Below, in pieces: positions 1-8,704 of a DNA stretch of 64,000 bases; position 1 is the first letter of the stretch, and each line of letters starts with the position of its first letter. Made by a program: the position numbers and the translations under genes. This DNA comes from Gammaproteobacteria bacterium (GTDB lineage Bacteria; Pseudomonadota; Gammaproteobacteria; Burkholderiales; Gallionellaceae): positions 400,299 through 464,298 of the forward strand of contig JAHIZO010000007.1 of the NCBI GenBank assembly GCA_018814405.1. Reading direction: 5' to 3'. The notes below the pieces were generated by a model. The model ran no database searches, was not told the origin of the DNA, and worked only from the letters and a program-made list of their open reading frames with translations.

Positions 1-304
1 GTAGATCTTCCGCGATGTTGGAAAGCTGAGAGAAATAGCTGAAGGCGCGCACCACGAGCAAGGTGTCTTCTGGAGAGAGTTGATCCAGCATCTGCTCCAG
101 TTTTTCGCCATCACGCTCGTCCTGTGTTTTGCGAAAGTGCACGGCAGCCTGGCGGATGCTTTCAATCAATTCGTAGGTTTTATCGCCTTCCTGTTCGCGC
201 AAGGTATTGCCCAACACGCGTCCGAGTAAGCGGATATCTTCACGCAAAGGCGCATCTTTGCTGGAGATGTTGGTGGGTGTTGCGATCAGATTTGTTTTCA
301 TCAT
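1..304 (-). CDS. ppc: Phosphoenolpyruvate carboxylase, N-terminal part (cut by window edge)
   Basis: Reading from an ATG pair at 304/301 towards the left edge gives about 101 residues starting MMKTNLIATP. They contain the conserved N-terminal PEP carboxylase block PLREDIRLLGRVLGNTLREQ, followed by ETIRQAAV-like and LVVRAFSYFSQLSNIAED helices. The enzyme makes oxaloacetate from PEP and bicarbonate, an anaplerotic step that matters in autotrophs and organic-acid users. The rest of the gene lies outside the window. It is divergent from hemC. The exact start (304 or 301) is undecided. Confidence 0.9.
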   Translation of the reverse strand, partial: MMKTNLIATPTNISSKDAPLREDIRLLGRVLGNTLREQEGDKTYELIESIRQAAVHFRKTQDERDGEKLEQMLDQLSPEDTLLVVRAFSYFSQLSNIAEDL

Positions 305-323
305 AGATATGTCGTCGGCGCAA

Positions 324-357
324 AAGCGCGGCGCTCCTGATAGAATGCGCCGCGCTT
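324..357. repeat. Perfect 11-bp inverted repeat around a candidate -10 box upstream of hemC
   Basis: Arms AAGCGCGGCGC (324-334) and GCGCCGCGCTT (347-357) pair perfectly around a 12-base loop holding TAGAAT (341-346). It lies between the divergent ppc and hemC starts. TAGAAT followed by a GC-rich stretch also precedes mlaF and rpmB here, so it is probably the hemC -10 element. The repeat could be an operator or only a hairpin. Confidence 0.5.
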
Positions 358-386
358 ATGAACTAAATTAATTGCAAGGAAAACCA

Positions 387-1331
387 ATGAATCAGGCTAC
401 GTTCACTCCTCCATCCCGTCTGGTAATTGCCTCGCGCGAAAGCGCGTTGGCCATGTGGCAGGCAGAACATATACGGGACAGGCTGCGCGCATTATACCCG
501 CAAACCGAAGTTGCAATTCTTGGCATGACGACCAAGGGAGACCAGATACTTGACGTCTCTTTGTCCAAGATCGGCGGCAAGGGATTGTTTGTAAAAGAAC
601 TTGAGACGGCGCTGGAAGACGGCAGTGCCGATATCGCGGTACATTCCCTAAAAGATGTACCGATGCGTCTGCCGGAAGGCTTCGTGATGCCTTGTATTTG
701 CGAGCGCCATGATCCTTGCGATGCGTTTGTGTCGAATGATTTCAAGACCCTGCAAGACTTGCCTGCTGGCAGCGTAGTGGGTACATCCAGCCTGCGCCGC
801 GAAAGCCAGTTGCGCGCGCGCTTCCCTCATCTGAAAGTAGAGCCGCTGCGCGGCAATGTGCAGACCCGTCTGCGCAAGCTGGATGAAGGTCAATACTCAG
901 CCATCATCCTTGCCGCCGCCGGTTTGAAGCGTCTTGGCTTGGGGGAGCGTATCCGTAACGTCATCAGCAGTGAGGACAGCCTGCCCGCAGTGGGACAAGG
1001 TGCACTGGGTATCGAGATACGTGCCGGGCGTCCGGAACTGGAAGCGGTGTTGGCACCGTTGCACCATGCCGAGTCAGCCACCTGCGCGCTGGCGGAACGC
1101 GCCATGAGCCGCACGCTGAACGGTAGCTGCCAAGTGCCGCTGGGTGGTTTCGCGGAAATTCAGGGTGGCAAGTTGCGCATGCGCGGTTTTGTCGCAACAC
1201 CGGATGGTTCGCGCATGTTGCGAGCCGAACACATCGGCGACATCGCGCAACCGGAAGCACTGGGTAAGCTGATCGCCCAAGAGTTGCTCAAGCAAGGTGC
1301 CGGCGAGATCCTTGCCGCACTGAATGACTGA
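387..1331 (+). CDS. hemC: Hydroxymethylbilane synthase (porphobilinogen deaminase)
   Basis: 314 residues, usual length. The enzyme condenses four porphobilinogens into hydroxymethylbilane in the cytosol. It shows the opening [16 protein letters not shown], the TTKGD segment, the [10 protein letters not shown] and HSLKDVP motifs, [10 protein letters not shown], and the dipyrromethane-cofactor cysteine in [11 protein letters not shown] near residue 248. The ATG at 387 is preferred over the upstream TTG at 372 because AAGGA (376-380) then sits six bases before it. It is the first gene of hemC-hemD-HemX-HemY and overlaps hemD by 8 bases. Confidence 0.97.
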   Translation: MNQATFTPPSRLVIASRESALAMWQAEHIRDRLRALYPQTEVAILGMTTKGDQILDVSLSKIGGKGLFVKELETALEDGSADIAVHSLKDVPMRLPEGFVMPCICERHDPCDAFVSNDFKTLQDLPAGSVVGTSSLRRESQLRARFPHLKVEPLRGNVQTRLRKLDEGQYSAIILAAAGLKRLGLGERIRNVISSEDSLPAVGQGALGIEIRAGRPELEAVLAPLHHAESATCALAERAMSRTLNGSCQVPLGGFAEIQGGKLRMRGFVATPDGSRMLRAEHIGDIAQPEALGKLIAQELLKQGAGEILAALND

Positions 1332-2082
1332 CAGGCCACTCGGCAGATTGAACATCGTCGTCACGCGTCCGCGTGACCAGGCGAGTGGATTGGCTGCAAG
1401 TCTGCGGACGCTGGGTGCCAATCCGGTCATGCTGCCACTGCTGGAGATCGCTCCGGCGCCAGATCAGGCTGCGTTGCAGGATTTCGTGCAGCAAGCGGCC
1501 AGCTACCAACTTCTTATCTTCATCAGCCCCAATGCCGTGCATTACGGCATGGCTGCTTTGCATCGCATCCCGCAAGGGGTGCGTGTCGCCGCCGTCGGCC
1601 AAGGCACGGCCAAAGCTTTACGCAAGCTGCAAGTCAAACCGGTGATCGTGCCGAGCGAGCGGTTCGACAGTGAAGGTCTGTTGGCCTTGCCCGAACTGCA
1701 GCGTGTGGAAGGTTGGCGCATCGCCATCCTGCGCGGGGATGGCGGACGCGAACTGTTGGGCGAGACGCTTGCATCGCGCGGGGCACAGGTCGAGTATGTG
1801 ACCTGCTATCAGCGCAGCAAGCCCAAGTTGGAAGCGGATGCATGGCTGGCTGCACAGCCAGATGTCATCACGGTGACCAGTAGCGAAGCATTGGCGCATC
1901 TGTGGCAGGGGTTGGGCGAGGCCGCTGTCACGCTGGCGCGAAGCGTGACATTGTTCGTGGCACATCCGCGCATCGCACAGATTGCACAATCTCAGGGCTG
2001 GCAGCATGTGGTCATCACAACTGCCGGAGATGACGGGATGTGCGAGGGTTTGGTAGCATGGGCTGCACAGCACAGAAAGTGA
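1324..2082 (+). CDS. hemD: Uroporphyrinogen-III synthase
   Basis: 252 residues. The enzyme closes and inverts ring D of hydroxymethylbilane to give uroporphyrinogen III, the branch point to heme and siroheme. The family is poorly conserved, but the start ([21 protein letters not shown]), the [11 protein letters not shown] segment, [11 protein letters not shown] and the [10 protein letters not shown] motif in the second lobe are typical. Its start overlaps the hemC stop, and it is followed 7 bases later by the HemX-like gene, so translational coupling in a heme operon is likely. Confidence 0.93.
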   Translation: MTDRPLGRLNIVVTRPRDQASGLAASLRTLGANPVMLPLLEIAPAPDQAALQDFVQQAASYQLLIFISPNAVHYGMAALHRIPQGVRVAAVGQGTAKALRKLQVKPVIVPSERFDSEGLLALPELQRVEGWRIAILRGDGGRELLGETLASRGAQVEYVTCYQRSKPKLEADAWLAAQPDVITVTSSEALAHLWQGLGEAAVTLARSVTLFVAHPRIAQIAQSQGWQHVVITTAGDDGMCEGLVAWAAQHRK

Positions 2083-2089
2083 GTCGAGC

Positions 2090-3175
2090 ATGAGCGAAGA
2101 GACATCATCCAATCAGACACCAGATGCGCATGACAAAGCGGTTGCCGCGCCGCGCGCCGCGCCCGAAAGCCGCGTGACTTCGACGGTGTCGCGCATGTCG
2201 CTCACCCAGCTGACGTTGGTGGTGCTGGTGGTGATATTCATCTGGCAATGGTTGGATTCGCATAACCGCATCAATCAGATGCAGGAGGTTGTGGCGAAGC
2301 GCTTGACTGAAGTATCGGGTAACAACCAAGCGAATCAGACCTTGCTGGCGCAAAGCCAGGAGCAGGTGCGTGATCTGGGCGGTAAGCTAAGTCTGCTGGA
2401 GAATCGCTTTGCTGAGACGCAAGCACAACGTGCGGTGCTCGATGCACTGTATCAGGACATCTCCAGTAATCGCGATGTGGGCGTGCTGGCCGATGTCGAG
2501 CAGGTGTTGCTGGTGGCAGACCAGCAATTACAACTGTCTGCCAACGTCAAAGCGGCGTTGATCGCCATGCAGAATGCGGACAGCCGTTTACAACGGTTGG
2601 ACAGGCCGGGCTTGACTGATCTGCGCAAGCGCATCGCGCGTGACATCGAGCGTCTGCGTGCATTGCCGGAGGTCGATCTGCCGCTATTGAGCAAACAACT
2701 GGAAGGCATCATCCTCGCGGTAGATAAGTTACCGCTGGCGCAGGATGTGCGACCGCCTGCCAGCGCCAAAATGGGCGGACCGAAGCCGGTTGAAGATAAT
2801 GCTTGGCAGCGCTTCTGGCATGAGCTGTGGCAAGAATTGCGTCAGCTCATACGCATCGAAGATACCCATCAAAAGGAGCTGCCGCTGCTGTCGCCCGAAC
2901 AGTCTTTCTTCATGCGGGAGAACGTCAAGTTGCGTTTACTCACGGCTAAGATCGCTTTGCTGACGCACGATCAGGCCGGATTCCGGCGCGAACTTCACAC
3001 CGTGCAGCTATGGCTGGGCCGTTATTGCGATAACACGGCACGCAGTACGCAGCAGGTGCTTGAGGAGGTGAAGAAGCTGTCTGCCACACCTATCTCTGCT
3101 GACCTGCCGGATGTCAGCCCCACGTTGGATGCCGTGCGCAACTATCGCGCCGCGCAGGAGCGGAGCGCGAAATGA
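2090..3175 (+). CDS. hemX: HemX-like membrane protein of the heme operon
   Basis: 361 residues. There is a Pro/Ala-rich cytoplasmic N-terminus, one membrane segment (LTLVVLVVIFIWQWL, about residues 41-55), a coiled-coil stretch, then a long helical domain. This is the architecture of HemX, often mislabelled uroporphyrinogen-III methyltransferase although it has no methyltransferase motifs. Family members sit between hemD and hemY and are thought to scaffold or regulate heme synthesis; the biochemical role is not settled. Its end overlaps the HemY start by four bases (ATGA). Confidence 0.9.
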   Translation: MSEETSSNQTPDAHDKAVAAPRAAPESRVTSTVSRMSLTQLTLVVLVVIFIWQWLDSHNRINQMQEVVAKRLTEVSGNNQANQTLLAQSQEQVRDLGGKLSLLENRFAETQAQRAVLDALYQDISSNRDVGVLADVEQVLLVADQQLQLSANVKAALIAMQNADSRLQRLDRPGLTDLRKRIARDIERLRALPEVDLPLLSKQLEGIILAVDKLPLAQDVRPPASAKMGGPKPVEDNAWQRFWHELWQELRQLIRIEDTHQKELPLLSPEQSFFMRENVKLRLLTAKIALLTHDQAGFRRELHTVQLWLGRYCDNTARSTQQVLEEVKKLSATPISADLPDVSPTLDAVRNYRAAQERSAK

Positions 3176-4365
3176 GATTCCTCTTCTGGTTGCTGGCCAT
3201 CTTTGCTGTCGCGGCGGGGTTTTCTGTGTTGGCCCGCAATCCAGGCTATGTATTGCTGGTCTACGCACCTTGGCGTATAGAGCTTTCGCTCACCATGTAC
3301 ATCATGGCGCAACTGCTTGTATTGGCAGGCGCCTATATGCTGTTGCGTCTGCTGCTCGGTGCAATGATTTTGCCGGACTTCGTGCGCCGCTTCCGTGCTG
3401 CACGTGTGCAGAAGAAAGGCCGCGAAGCTATGCTGGCCGGCTTGACCGCTTATTTCGAGGGGCGTTTTGCAGCTGCAGCGAAAGAGGCCGAGCGCGCGAT
3501 CGCGCTCGGTGAAAGCACCTCGATCAACGCTATCGTAGCGGCGCGTGCCGCCAATGAACTGCGGCAATTCGACAAGCGGGATGCGCACTTGCAAACCGCC
3601 AAAGGTAAGTCACCCGGCGACGATACGCTGCGCCTGATGGCGCAAGCGCAATTCGATCTGGAGCAGCGCCAGCCGCAAAAAGCGCTCGGTGCGTTGAGGG
3701 AATTGCCGGGCAATGCAAAGCGCAAGCACATCGGCGCCCTGACACTGGAATTGAAAGCGCAACAACAGGCGCGCAACTGGGATGCCGTGCTGGAAGTGGC
3801 CAACCAACTCGAGAAACGCGACGACACGCATCGCACCATGGCAGAGCAGATGCGCCAGCAGGCTTGGTTGGAGAAGCTGCGCGCCTGTGCGGAAGATGGC
3901 AAATCGCTGCGCGCGGTGTGGAAGAGCATGCCGAACGAGTTCAAGCATCAGCCGCGTATCGCTGGCGAAGCGGCGCGCACCTTCATGCGTCTGGGTGAAT
4001 GCGCGATGTCGCGCAAATTGCTGGCCGAGACATTGAGTGCGGAATGGGATAGCGGACTGGTCGCACTGTACGGCGATTGCCGCGAAGGCAGCGTGGTCGC
4101 GCAGATCGAACAGGCGGAAGATTGGCTGAAGGAACATCACGACGACGCCGGCCTGATGCTGACACTGGGCAAGCTGTGTCTGCATCAGGAACTATGGGGC
4201 AAGGCGCAGAGCTATCTGGATGCCAGCATCAGTTTGCAACCCAGCCGGGATGCCTACACGACGCTGGCACATCTGGCCGAAAAACAGCAAAAACCGGATG
4301 ACGCCTTCAAGTACTACCAGAAGGCTACGCAGCTGGCTGAATCGGGCTCTTTGGCGCGAAAGTGA
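3172..4365 (+). CDS. hemY: HemY protein (TPR membrane protein of the heme operon)
   Basis: 397 residues. Two membrane segments lie in the first 65 residues (FLFWLLAIFAVAAGFSVLA and a second near 43-62). A region rich in tetratricopeptide-like helices follows, including GREAMLAGLTAYFEGRFAAA and TLGKLCLHQELWGKAQSYL. This is the proteobacterial HemY family, which is unrelated to the Bacillus oxidase of that name. It is thought to act at the inner membrane in late heme synthesis. Its 3' end overlaps the 3' end of the convergent reductase gene by 41 bases. Confidence 0.92.
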   Translation: MRFLFWLLAIFAVAAGFSVLARNPGYVLLVYAPWRIELSLTMYIMAQLLVLAGAYMLLRLLLGAMILPDFVRRFRAARVQKKGREAMLAGLTAYFEGRFAAAAKEAERAIALGESTSINAIVAARAANELRQFDKRDAHLQTAKGKSPGDDTLRLMAQAQFDLEQRQPQKALGALRELPGNAKRKHIGALTLELKAQQQARNWDAVLEVANQLEKRDDTHRTMAEQMRQQAWLEKLRACAEDGKSLRAVWKSMPNEFKHQPRIAGEAARTFMRLGECAMSRKLLAETLSAEWDSGLVALYGDCREGSVVAQIEQAEDWLKEHHDDAGLMLTLGKLCLHQELWGKAQSYLDASISLQPSRDAYTTLAHLAEKQQKPDDAFKYYQKATQLAESGSLARK

Positions 4366-5344
4366 ACGCGTCGGAATAGAAGGCGCTGTTCGGCAGACCG
4401 CGCTGCGCAGTGAAGTCGGTGTGTGCTGCTTCCACTACCACCGGCGCACCGCAGGCATACACATCGTAGCCGGACAGGTCGGCGAAATCCTCCAGCACCG
4501 CCTGATGCACGAAGCCGGAACGTCCTTCCCAAACCTCATCCGATACCACCGCAGTGAACTTGATGCCATGCGCTTCCCATGCGCGGATCTTGTCCAGCAT
4601 GTACAGATCGGCAGCTTTGCGCACCCCCCAGTAGAAATGCATCTCACGTTTGAAGCCGATCTTGATCGCATGTTCGATGATGGCTTTGACCGGCGCGAAA
4701 CCCGTACCGCTGGCCACGAACACGATAGGCTTGGGAGAATCCTCGCGCAGGAAGAAAGTGCCCAGCGGGCCTTTGATACGCAGGATGTCGCGCTCCTTCA
4801 TGGTGTTAAATACATGCTCAGTGAACGTGCCGCCGGGGATGTAACGGACATGCAGTTCCAACAGGCCATCGTCGTGCGGCGCATTGGCCAGCGAGAAGCT
4901 GCGCGGCTTGTCGTCCTTTTGTAGGATGTCGATGTATTGACCGGCGAGGAACTGCAAACGCTCATTGGCAGGCAGCTTGAGGAAGATCGCCATCACATCA
5001 TCGGCCAGTTGCTCCATCTTCTCTACACGGCATGGCAACATCTTTACCGGGATGTCCTGTGCGCGCGTCACCTCAAGGCTCTCGATCACCACGTCAGACA
5101 ACGGCTTGGCACAGCAGAACAAGGCCATGCCGTCGGCCTTCTCTTCGTCGGTCAGTGCATAAGCTTGATGCTCACCGAAATCGACTTTACCTTCCAAGAC
5201 CTTACCCTTGCATACCCCGCAAGCGCCATTGCGGCAGCTATAGGGCAGCACCAAGCCATGCTCCAGAGCTGCCCCCAGAATGGTCTCGCCTTCTGCAACG
5301 GGGAAGGAGTGCTGGCTGGGTTGAATCGTGGTCTTGAAGCTCAT
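4325..5344 (-). CDS. 2Fe-2S/FAD NAD(P)H reductase (AscD/phenol-hydroxylase-reductase type)
   Basis: 339 residues in three domains. The N-terminal plant-type ferredoxin domain has cysteines in SCRNGACGVCKG and FCCAKP. The middle FAD-binding domain has RSFSLANAP. The C-terminal NAD-binding domain has VFVASGTGFAPVKAIIEHA. This order matches the family annotated as CDP-6-deoxy-delta-3,4-glucoseen reductase (AscD), also used as reductase component of oxygenases. Betaproteobacteria usually carry it with no sugar-biosynthesis neighbours, and none is present here, so the natural electron acceptor is unknown. It is convergent with HemY and divergent from the SDR gene. Confidence 0.85.
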   Translation of the reverse strand: MSFKTTIQPSQHSFPVAEGETILGAALEHGLVLPYSCRNGACGVCKGKVLEGKVDFGEHQAYALTDEEKADGMALFCCAKPLSDVVIESLEVTRAQDIPVKMLPCRVEKMEQLADDVMAIFLKLPANERLQFLAGQYIDILQKDDKPRSFSLANAPHDDGLLELHVRYIPGGTFTEHVFNTMKERDILRIKGPLGTFFLREDSPKPIVFVASGTGFAPVKAIIEHAIKIGFKREMHFYWGVRKAADLYMLDKIRAWEAHGIKFTAVVSDEVWEGRSGFVHQAVLEDFADLSGYDVYACGAPVVVEAAHTDFTAQRGLPNSAFYSDAFTFAPKSPIQPAA

Positions 5345-5396
5345 GGTGCGAATTCCGATTTTAATAAAGAGCGCGATTTTAACGCATAATCACCGA

Positions 5397-6254
5397 ATGA
5401 CTAATCTGCTCCTTGTCGGCAGCGGGGATATTGCATGGCGTTTGTTGCCGTTGTTGCGCGACCACTGCTGTATCTATGCCCTTCTACGCGACCCAAAAAA
5501 ATCTTCCGACTGGCGTGCCGGCGGTGTAGCCCCTCTCGTTGCCGATCTTGATGATAGAAAAAGTCTCGCGCGTATCAGTGGTTTGGCAGATGTTGTGATC
5601 CATCTTGCGCCGCCACTGGCGGGCGGCAGCCATGACACGCGTACGGCCCATCTATTGGCGGCATTGTCGCAAGGAAAATTACCACGGCGATTCATCTACA
5701 TCAGCACCAGCGGCGTGTATGGCGATTGCGGAGGGGATGAGGTAAGTGAGACGCACCGCCTCGCACCGCATACCGCGCGCGCGCAACTGCGTGTCAGTGC
5801 TGAGCAGCAAGTGCGTAACTGGGCAAGCCGCAACGGCGTACGTGCCAGCATCCTGCGCGTGCCCGGCATCTACGCCGCCGAACGCCTGCCTTTGGAAAGA
5901 TTACGCTCGGGCGCCGCCGCTATCGTTACCGCAGAAGATAGCTATACCAACCACATCCACGCCGACGATCTGGCGCGCATCATCGTTGCCGCATTGCGTC
6001 GCGGCAAAAGTAATCGCGTGTATCACGCTGTGGATGACGATGAGATGAAGATGGGTGACTACTTCGATCTGGTCGCTGATGCTTATGGTCTGCCGCGTCC
6101 GCCGCGATTGACGCGTGACGCGGTGCGGCGGGCGGTGTCGGCTGGGATGTGGTCGTTCATGGCGGAGTCGAGACGTTTGAGTAACGTCAGGATGAAGCGG
6201 GAATTGAAGGTGAAGCTGTTTTATCCGACAGTGGCCGATGCGTTGAAGAAATAA
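5397..6254 (+). CDS. NAD(P)-dependent epimerase/dehydratase family protein (atypical SDR)
   Basis: 285 residues from the ATG at 5397; longer starts would run into the divergent reductase promoter region. The Rossmann opening is LLLVGSGDIAWRLL. It also has YISTSGVYGDCGGDEV, VPGIYAAERLPLERLR and the NHIHADDLARII motif, as in the YeeZ-like atypical SDR group. The substrate cannot be told from the sequence. It stands alone between the reductase and ubiX. Confidence 0.85.
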   Translation: MTNLLLVGSGDIAWRLLPLLRDHCCIYALLRDPKKSSDWRAGGVAPLVADLDDRKSLARISGLADVVIHLAPPLAGGSHDTRTAHLLAALSQGKLPRRFIYISTSGVYGDCGGDEVSETHRLAPHTARAQLRVSAEQQVRNWASRNGVRASILRVPGIYAAERLPLERLRSGAAAIVTAEDSYTNHIHADDLARIIVAALRRGKSNRVYHAVDDDEMKMGDYFDLVADAYGLPRPPRLTRDAVRRAVSAGMWSFMAESRRLSNVRMKRELKVKLFYPTVADALKK

Positions 6255-6287
6255 GCCATGGGGGTCAAATAAAGTCTCGGGTGGAGC

Positions 6288-6887
6288 TTAGGCTCCCCAC
6301 TTGTCCATCAACGTCTGTTCCACCCCGAGATGATCCAATATCCGCGCCACCACGAAGTCCACCATCGCCTGCACACTCTGCGGATGATTATAGAAGCCCG
6401 GATTTGGCGGCATGATCACCGCTCCGGCATGCGATAACTTAAGCATGTTCTCCAGATGGATGGACGAGAAAGGCATCTCTCGCGGTGAGAGTATCAATGT
6501 GCGTTTTTCTTTGAGCATCACATCGGCTGCACGGCAGATGAGGTCATCGCTGATGCCGCCTGCAATCTTGCCCAACGTGCCCATAGTGCAAGGGCAGACC
6601 ACCATGCCGTCGCCGGGGTTGGAGCCAGAGGCCATGGGTGCGTACCAGTCTTGGATGCCGAATACCTTCAATTCTCCGCTGAATGCGCCGATGCGCTCCT
6701 TGAACAACTGTTCTGCATCTTGCGGACGGCTGGGCAGGGTGAAATCCAGTTCCTGTTTGGCGACGATCTGCGCGGCTTGCGAATAGATTAGGTGTACGCG
6801 CTGCCCGCCTTGCAGCAAGCATTCGAGCAGGCGCATGCCATAGGGCAGGCCGGATGCACCGGTGAGGGCGAGGGTGATGGTCTTCAT
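6288..6887 (-). CDS. ubiX: Flavin prenyltransferase UbiX
   Basis: 199 residues, full length. It makes prenylated FMN, the cofactor of UbiD-type decarboxylases in ubiquinone synthesis. Seen: the FMN-binding start TLALTGASGLPYGMRLLECL, the CPCTMGTLGKIAGGISDDLI segment, and the LILSPREMPFSSIHLENML block with the conserved arginine. It is the last gene of the minus-strand block and is separated from the Gx transporter gene by an inverted repeat. No ubiD gene lies nearby. Confidence 0.95.
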   Translation of the reverse strand: MKTITLALTGASGLPYGMRLLECLLQGGQRVHLIYSQAAQIVAKQELDFTLPSRPQDAEQLFKERIGAFSGELKVFGIQDWYAPMASGSNPGDGMVVCPCTMGTLGKIAGGISDDLICRAADVMLKEKRTLILSPREMPFSSIHLENMLKLSHAGAVIMPPNPGFYNHPQSVQAMVDFVVARILDHLGVEQTLMDKWGA

Positions 6888-6898
6888 ACAAGCGATTG

Positions 6899-6980
6899 TC
6901 CACGAAATACACGAAAAGCACGAAATTTTGTTCTCAAACTTTGAGGGGGGTTATTTCGTGCCTTTTGTGTCTTTCGTGGA
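6899..6980. repeat. Long intergenic inverted repeat (28-bp arms)
   Basis: The left arm 6899-6926 begins TCCACGAAATACACGAAAAG. It pairs with the right arm 6953-6980, whose reverse complement begins TCCACGAAAGACACAAAAGG, with 25 of 28 positions matching. A 26-base loop contains its own small CTCAAA/TTTGAG stem. It fills the gap between ubiX and the Gx transporter gene. It resembles dispersed intergenic palindromes and could act as a transcript-stabilising hairpin. Confidence 0.75.
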
Positions 6981-7502
6981 CTAAGGGTTCTCGTCTTTAT
7001 CCATGAATCGCGCCGCGACCAATCCGTTCACGGTGCCAAACACCAATGCCGCTGTGGCAAAGATGGGGATGAGGTAGGCGATGCCACTGTGCGGGATGAG
7101 CCACAGGTAGATGAGGGTCATCTGCCCGGTGATGTGGGCGAACGAGGCGAGCACGCTGTGGGTGACGGGGCCGAAGAGGCGTTGCGGCAGGTGAATAGCG
7201 AGGGCGAGTGCGGCTAGACTGCACAGCGCACCACTCAAGCTTAGGAAGAAGCCGGGGGCAAGGAAATTGCCGAACAGTAGACTGCCCGCCACCACGCGCA
7301 ACAGCGACACCCAAACCGCAGCACGCCAGCCGAAGCGGGCCAGCACGATGAGTGTGATGATGTTGGCCAAACCCGGTTTGACGCCGGGCAGGGGCGAGGG
7401 GATGGCGTTCTCCAGCACGGTGAGGCCGAGCGCGACCGCTGCCATCTTGGCGATGTGATGGTCTTCGGTGGTGGTGCTCAGCTTAATAGTTGAGGCTGTC
7501 AT
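6981..7502 (-). CDS. Gx transporter family membrane protein
   Basis: 173 residues, strongly hydrophobic, with about five membrane segments. It shows the LENAIPSPLPGVKPGLANIITL signature of the Gx transporter family, formerly annotated as heptaprenyl diphosphate synthase component I, and FGWRAAVWVSLLRVVAGSLL. These proteins resemble ECF S-components, and the substrate is unknown. Its start overlaps the end of the NusG-domain-II gene by 20 bases. The two genes travel together in many genomes, often near flavin or Rnf-type redox genes. Confidence 0.85.
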   Translation of the reverse strand: MTASTIKLSTTTEDHHIAKMAAVALGLTVLENAIPSPLPGVKPGLANIITLIVLARFGWRAAVWVSLLRVVAGSLLFGNFLAPGFFLSLSGALCSLAALALAIHLPQRLFGPVTHSVLASFAHITGQMTLIYLWLIPHSGIAYLIPIFATAALVFGTVNGLVAARFMDKDENP

Positions 7503-7878
7503 ATTTTTTCTGTCCGCCAGTCAGCTCCACGCTGACCTCATTTGGCAGGCATATCGCGATTTCACCCGATTGTTCCAGCCAGCCCTGACGCACGCAATAT
7601 TGTCTTGGGCTGGGGTCGCTGCTGATGCGCGCTTTGCCTTTTTCGATGGTGATGATGCTGGTGCCGAGCGGGCCGGGCACTTCGATTAGTTGGTCACGGG
7701 AAAGCGGGACTGAACTGAAGACTTTGCCGCCGCTACGGACGACAGCCGTGTCGGCGATACCGCCGTTCCATACTTTGTTGGATAACAGAATGATGCAAAG
7801 TACACCTGCAAGCAGGGTGAGCCAGTCGCCCGGTTTCAGATCACGCAGGAAGGAAAAGGTTGTTTCATGAGAGTTCAC
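7483..7878 (-). CDS. NusG domain II-containing membrane-anchored protein
   Basis: About 131 residues from GTG at 7878, which overlaps the rapZ stop by 14 bases. No ATG exists in this frame at that point: the nearby ATG at 7868 is out of frame, and the longer in-frame start at 7977 lies deep inside rapZ. One N-terminal membrane segment ([19 protein letters not shown]) is followed by a small NusG-II beta domain ending [19 protein letters not shown] and LPNEVSVEL, the family signature. It is probably an extracytoplasmic partner of the neighbouring Gx transporter. Function is unproven. Confidence 0.8.
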   Translation of the reverse strand: MNSHETTFSFLRDLKPGDWLTLLAGVLCIILLSNKVWNGGIADTAVVRSGGKVFSSVPLSRDQLIEVPGPLGTSIITIEKGKARISSDPSPRQYCVRQGWLEQSGEIAICLPNEVSVELTGGQKKYDSLNY

Positions 7879-8701
7879 GGTGGCGCACCAACACCTGTTG
7901 CTGAGACTGGAAGTGACGGGCAAGGCGCTCGGACAGATATACCGAACGGTGTTGTCCGCCGGTGCAGCCGATGGCAACGGTCAAATAGCTGCGATTGTCG
8001 GCGATGTAGTTGGGCAACCAGTCTTCCACGAAGCGGCAAATGTCGCCGTGCATCTTGTCCACCATCGGCGTGTTCTGCAGGAACTGGATAACCGGTGCAT
8101 CACGTCCGGTGAGCGGGCGCAGCACAGGGTCGTAGTGCGGATTGGGTAAACAACGCACGTCGAATACCAGATCGGCATCCAGCGGGATACCGTGTTTGAA
8201 GCCAAATGACTGGAACAGCAAAGTGAGACGTGCACGGTCGAGCTGGATGAATTGCTTGACCCAGGCGCGCAGGGCATTTGCACCCAGTTCGGAGGTGTCG
8301 ATGCGGTGGCCGATGCTGGAGATATTGGTCAGGAGCTCGCGTTCGTAAGTCACACATTCTGGGAGTGTGCGCACCCCGTCATTCAGTGGGTGCAGACGGC
8401 GTGTCTCGGAAAAACGTTTTACCAGTGTGTCAGACTGCGCATCGAGGAACAGCAAGTGCACATCCAACCCCTGTTGTTTGAGCGCTTCCAGATGTGTTGG
8501 CAAAGATTGGACGCTGCCACCACTGCGTACGTCGATGCTGACGCCGACGAGAGTACAGCCGCTATTGTTTAGATTCGTGATCAGTGCGGGCAACAATTCT
8601 GCGGGCAGGTTGTCCACGCAATAGAAGCCGGCGTCTTCGAGTGTCTTGAGGGCGACGCTCTTGCCTGAGCCGGATAGTCCGCTGATCAGAATGAGCTGCA
8701 T
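7865..8701 (-). CDS. rapZ: RNase adapter protein / nucleotide-binding protein RapZ
   Basis: 278 residues. The N-terminal Walker A is GLSGSGKS (residues 8-15), with [11 protein letters not shown]. The C-terminal domain has [21 protein letters not shown] and [16 protein letters not shown]. In enteric bacteria RapZ controls GlmS by guiding RNase E to GlmZ RNA. Here it stands in the conserved ptsN-hprK-rapZ group, and that RNA circuit is not necessarily present. It starts four bases after hprK. Confidence 0.96.
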   Translation of the reverse strand: MQLILISGLSGSGKSVALKTLEDAGFYCVDNLPAELLPALITNLNNSGCTLVGVSIDVRSGGSVQSLPTHLEALKQQGLDVHLLFLDAQSDTLVKRFSETRRLHPLNDGVRTLPECVTYERELLTNISSIGHRIDTSELGANALRAWVKQFIQLDRARLTLLFQSFGFKHGIPLDADLVFDVRCLPNPHYDPVLRPLTGRDAPVIQFLQNTPMVDKMHGDICRFVEDWLPNYIADNRSYLTVAIGCTGGQHRSVYLSERLARHFQSQQQVLVRHRELS

Positions 8702-8704
8702 CGG

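Noticed and set aside
2090-3175. Uroporphyrinogen-III methyltransferase activity for the HemX-like protein
   Set aside because: No SAM-binding methyltransferase motifs are present; the label comes from old annotation of this family.
4220-4924. Plus-strand frame after HemY, opposite the flavin reductase
   Set aside because: The reductase on the minus strand has all expected iron-sulfur, FAD and NAD motifs; this frame has none.
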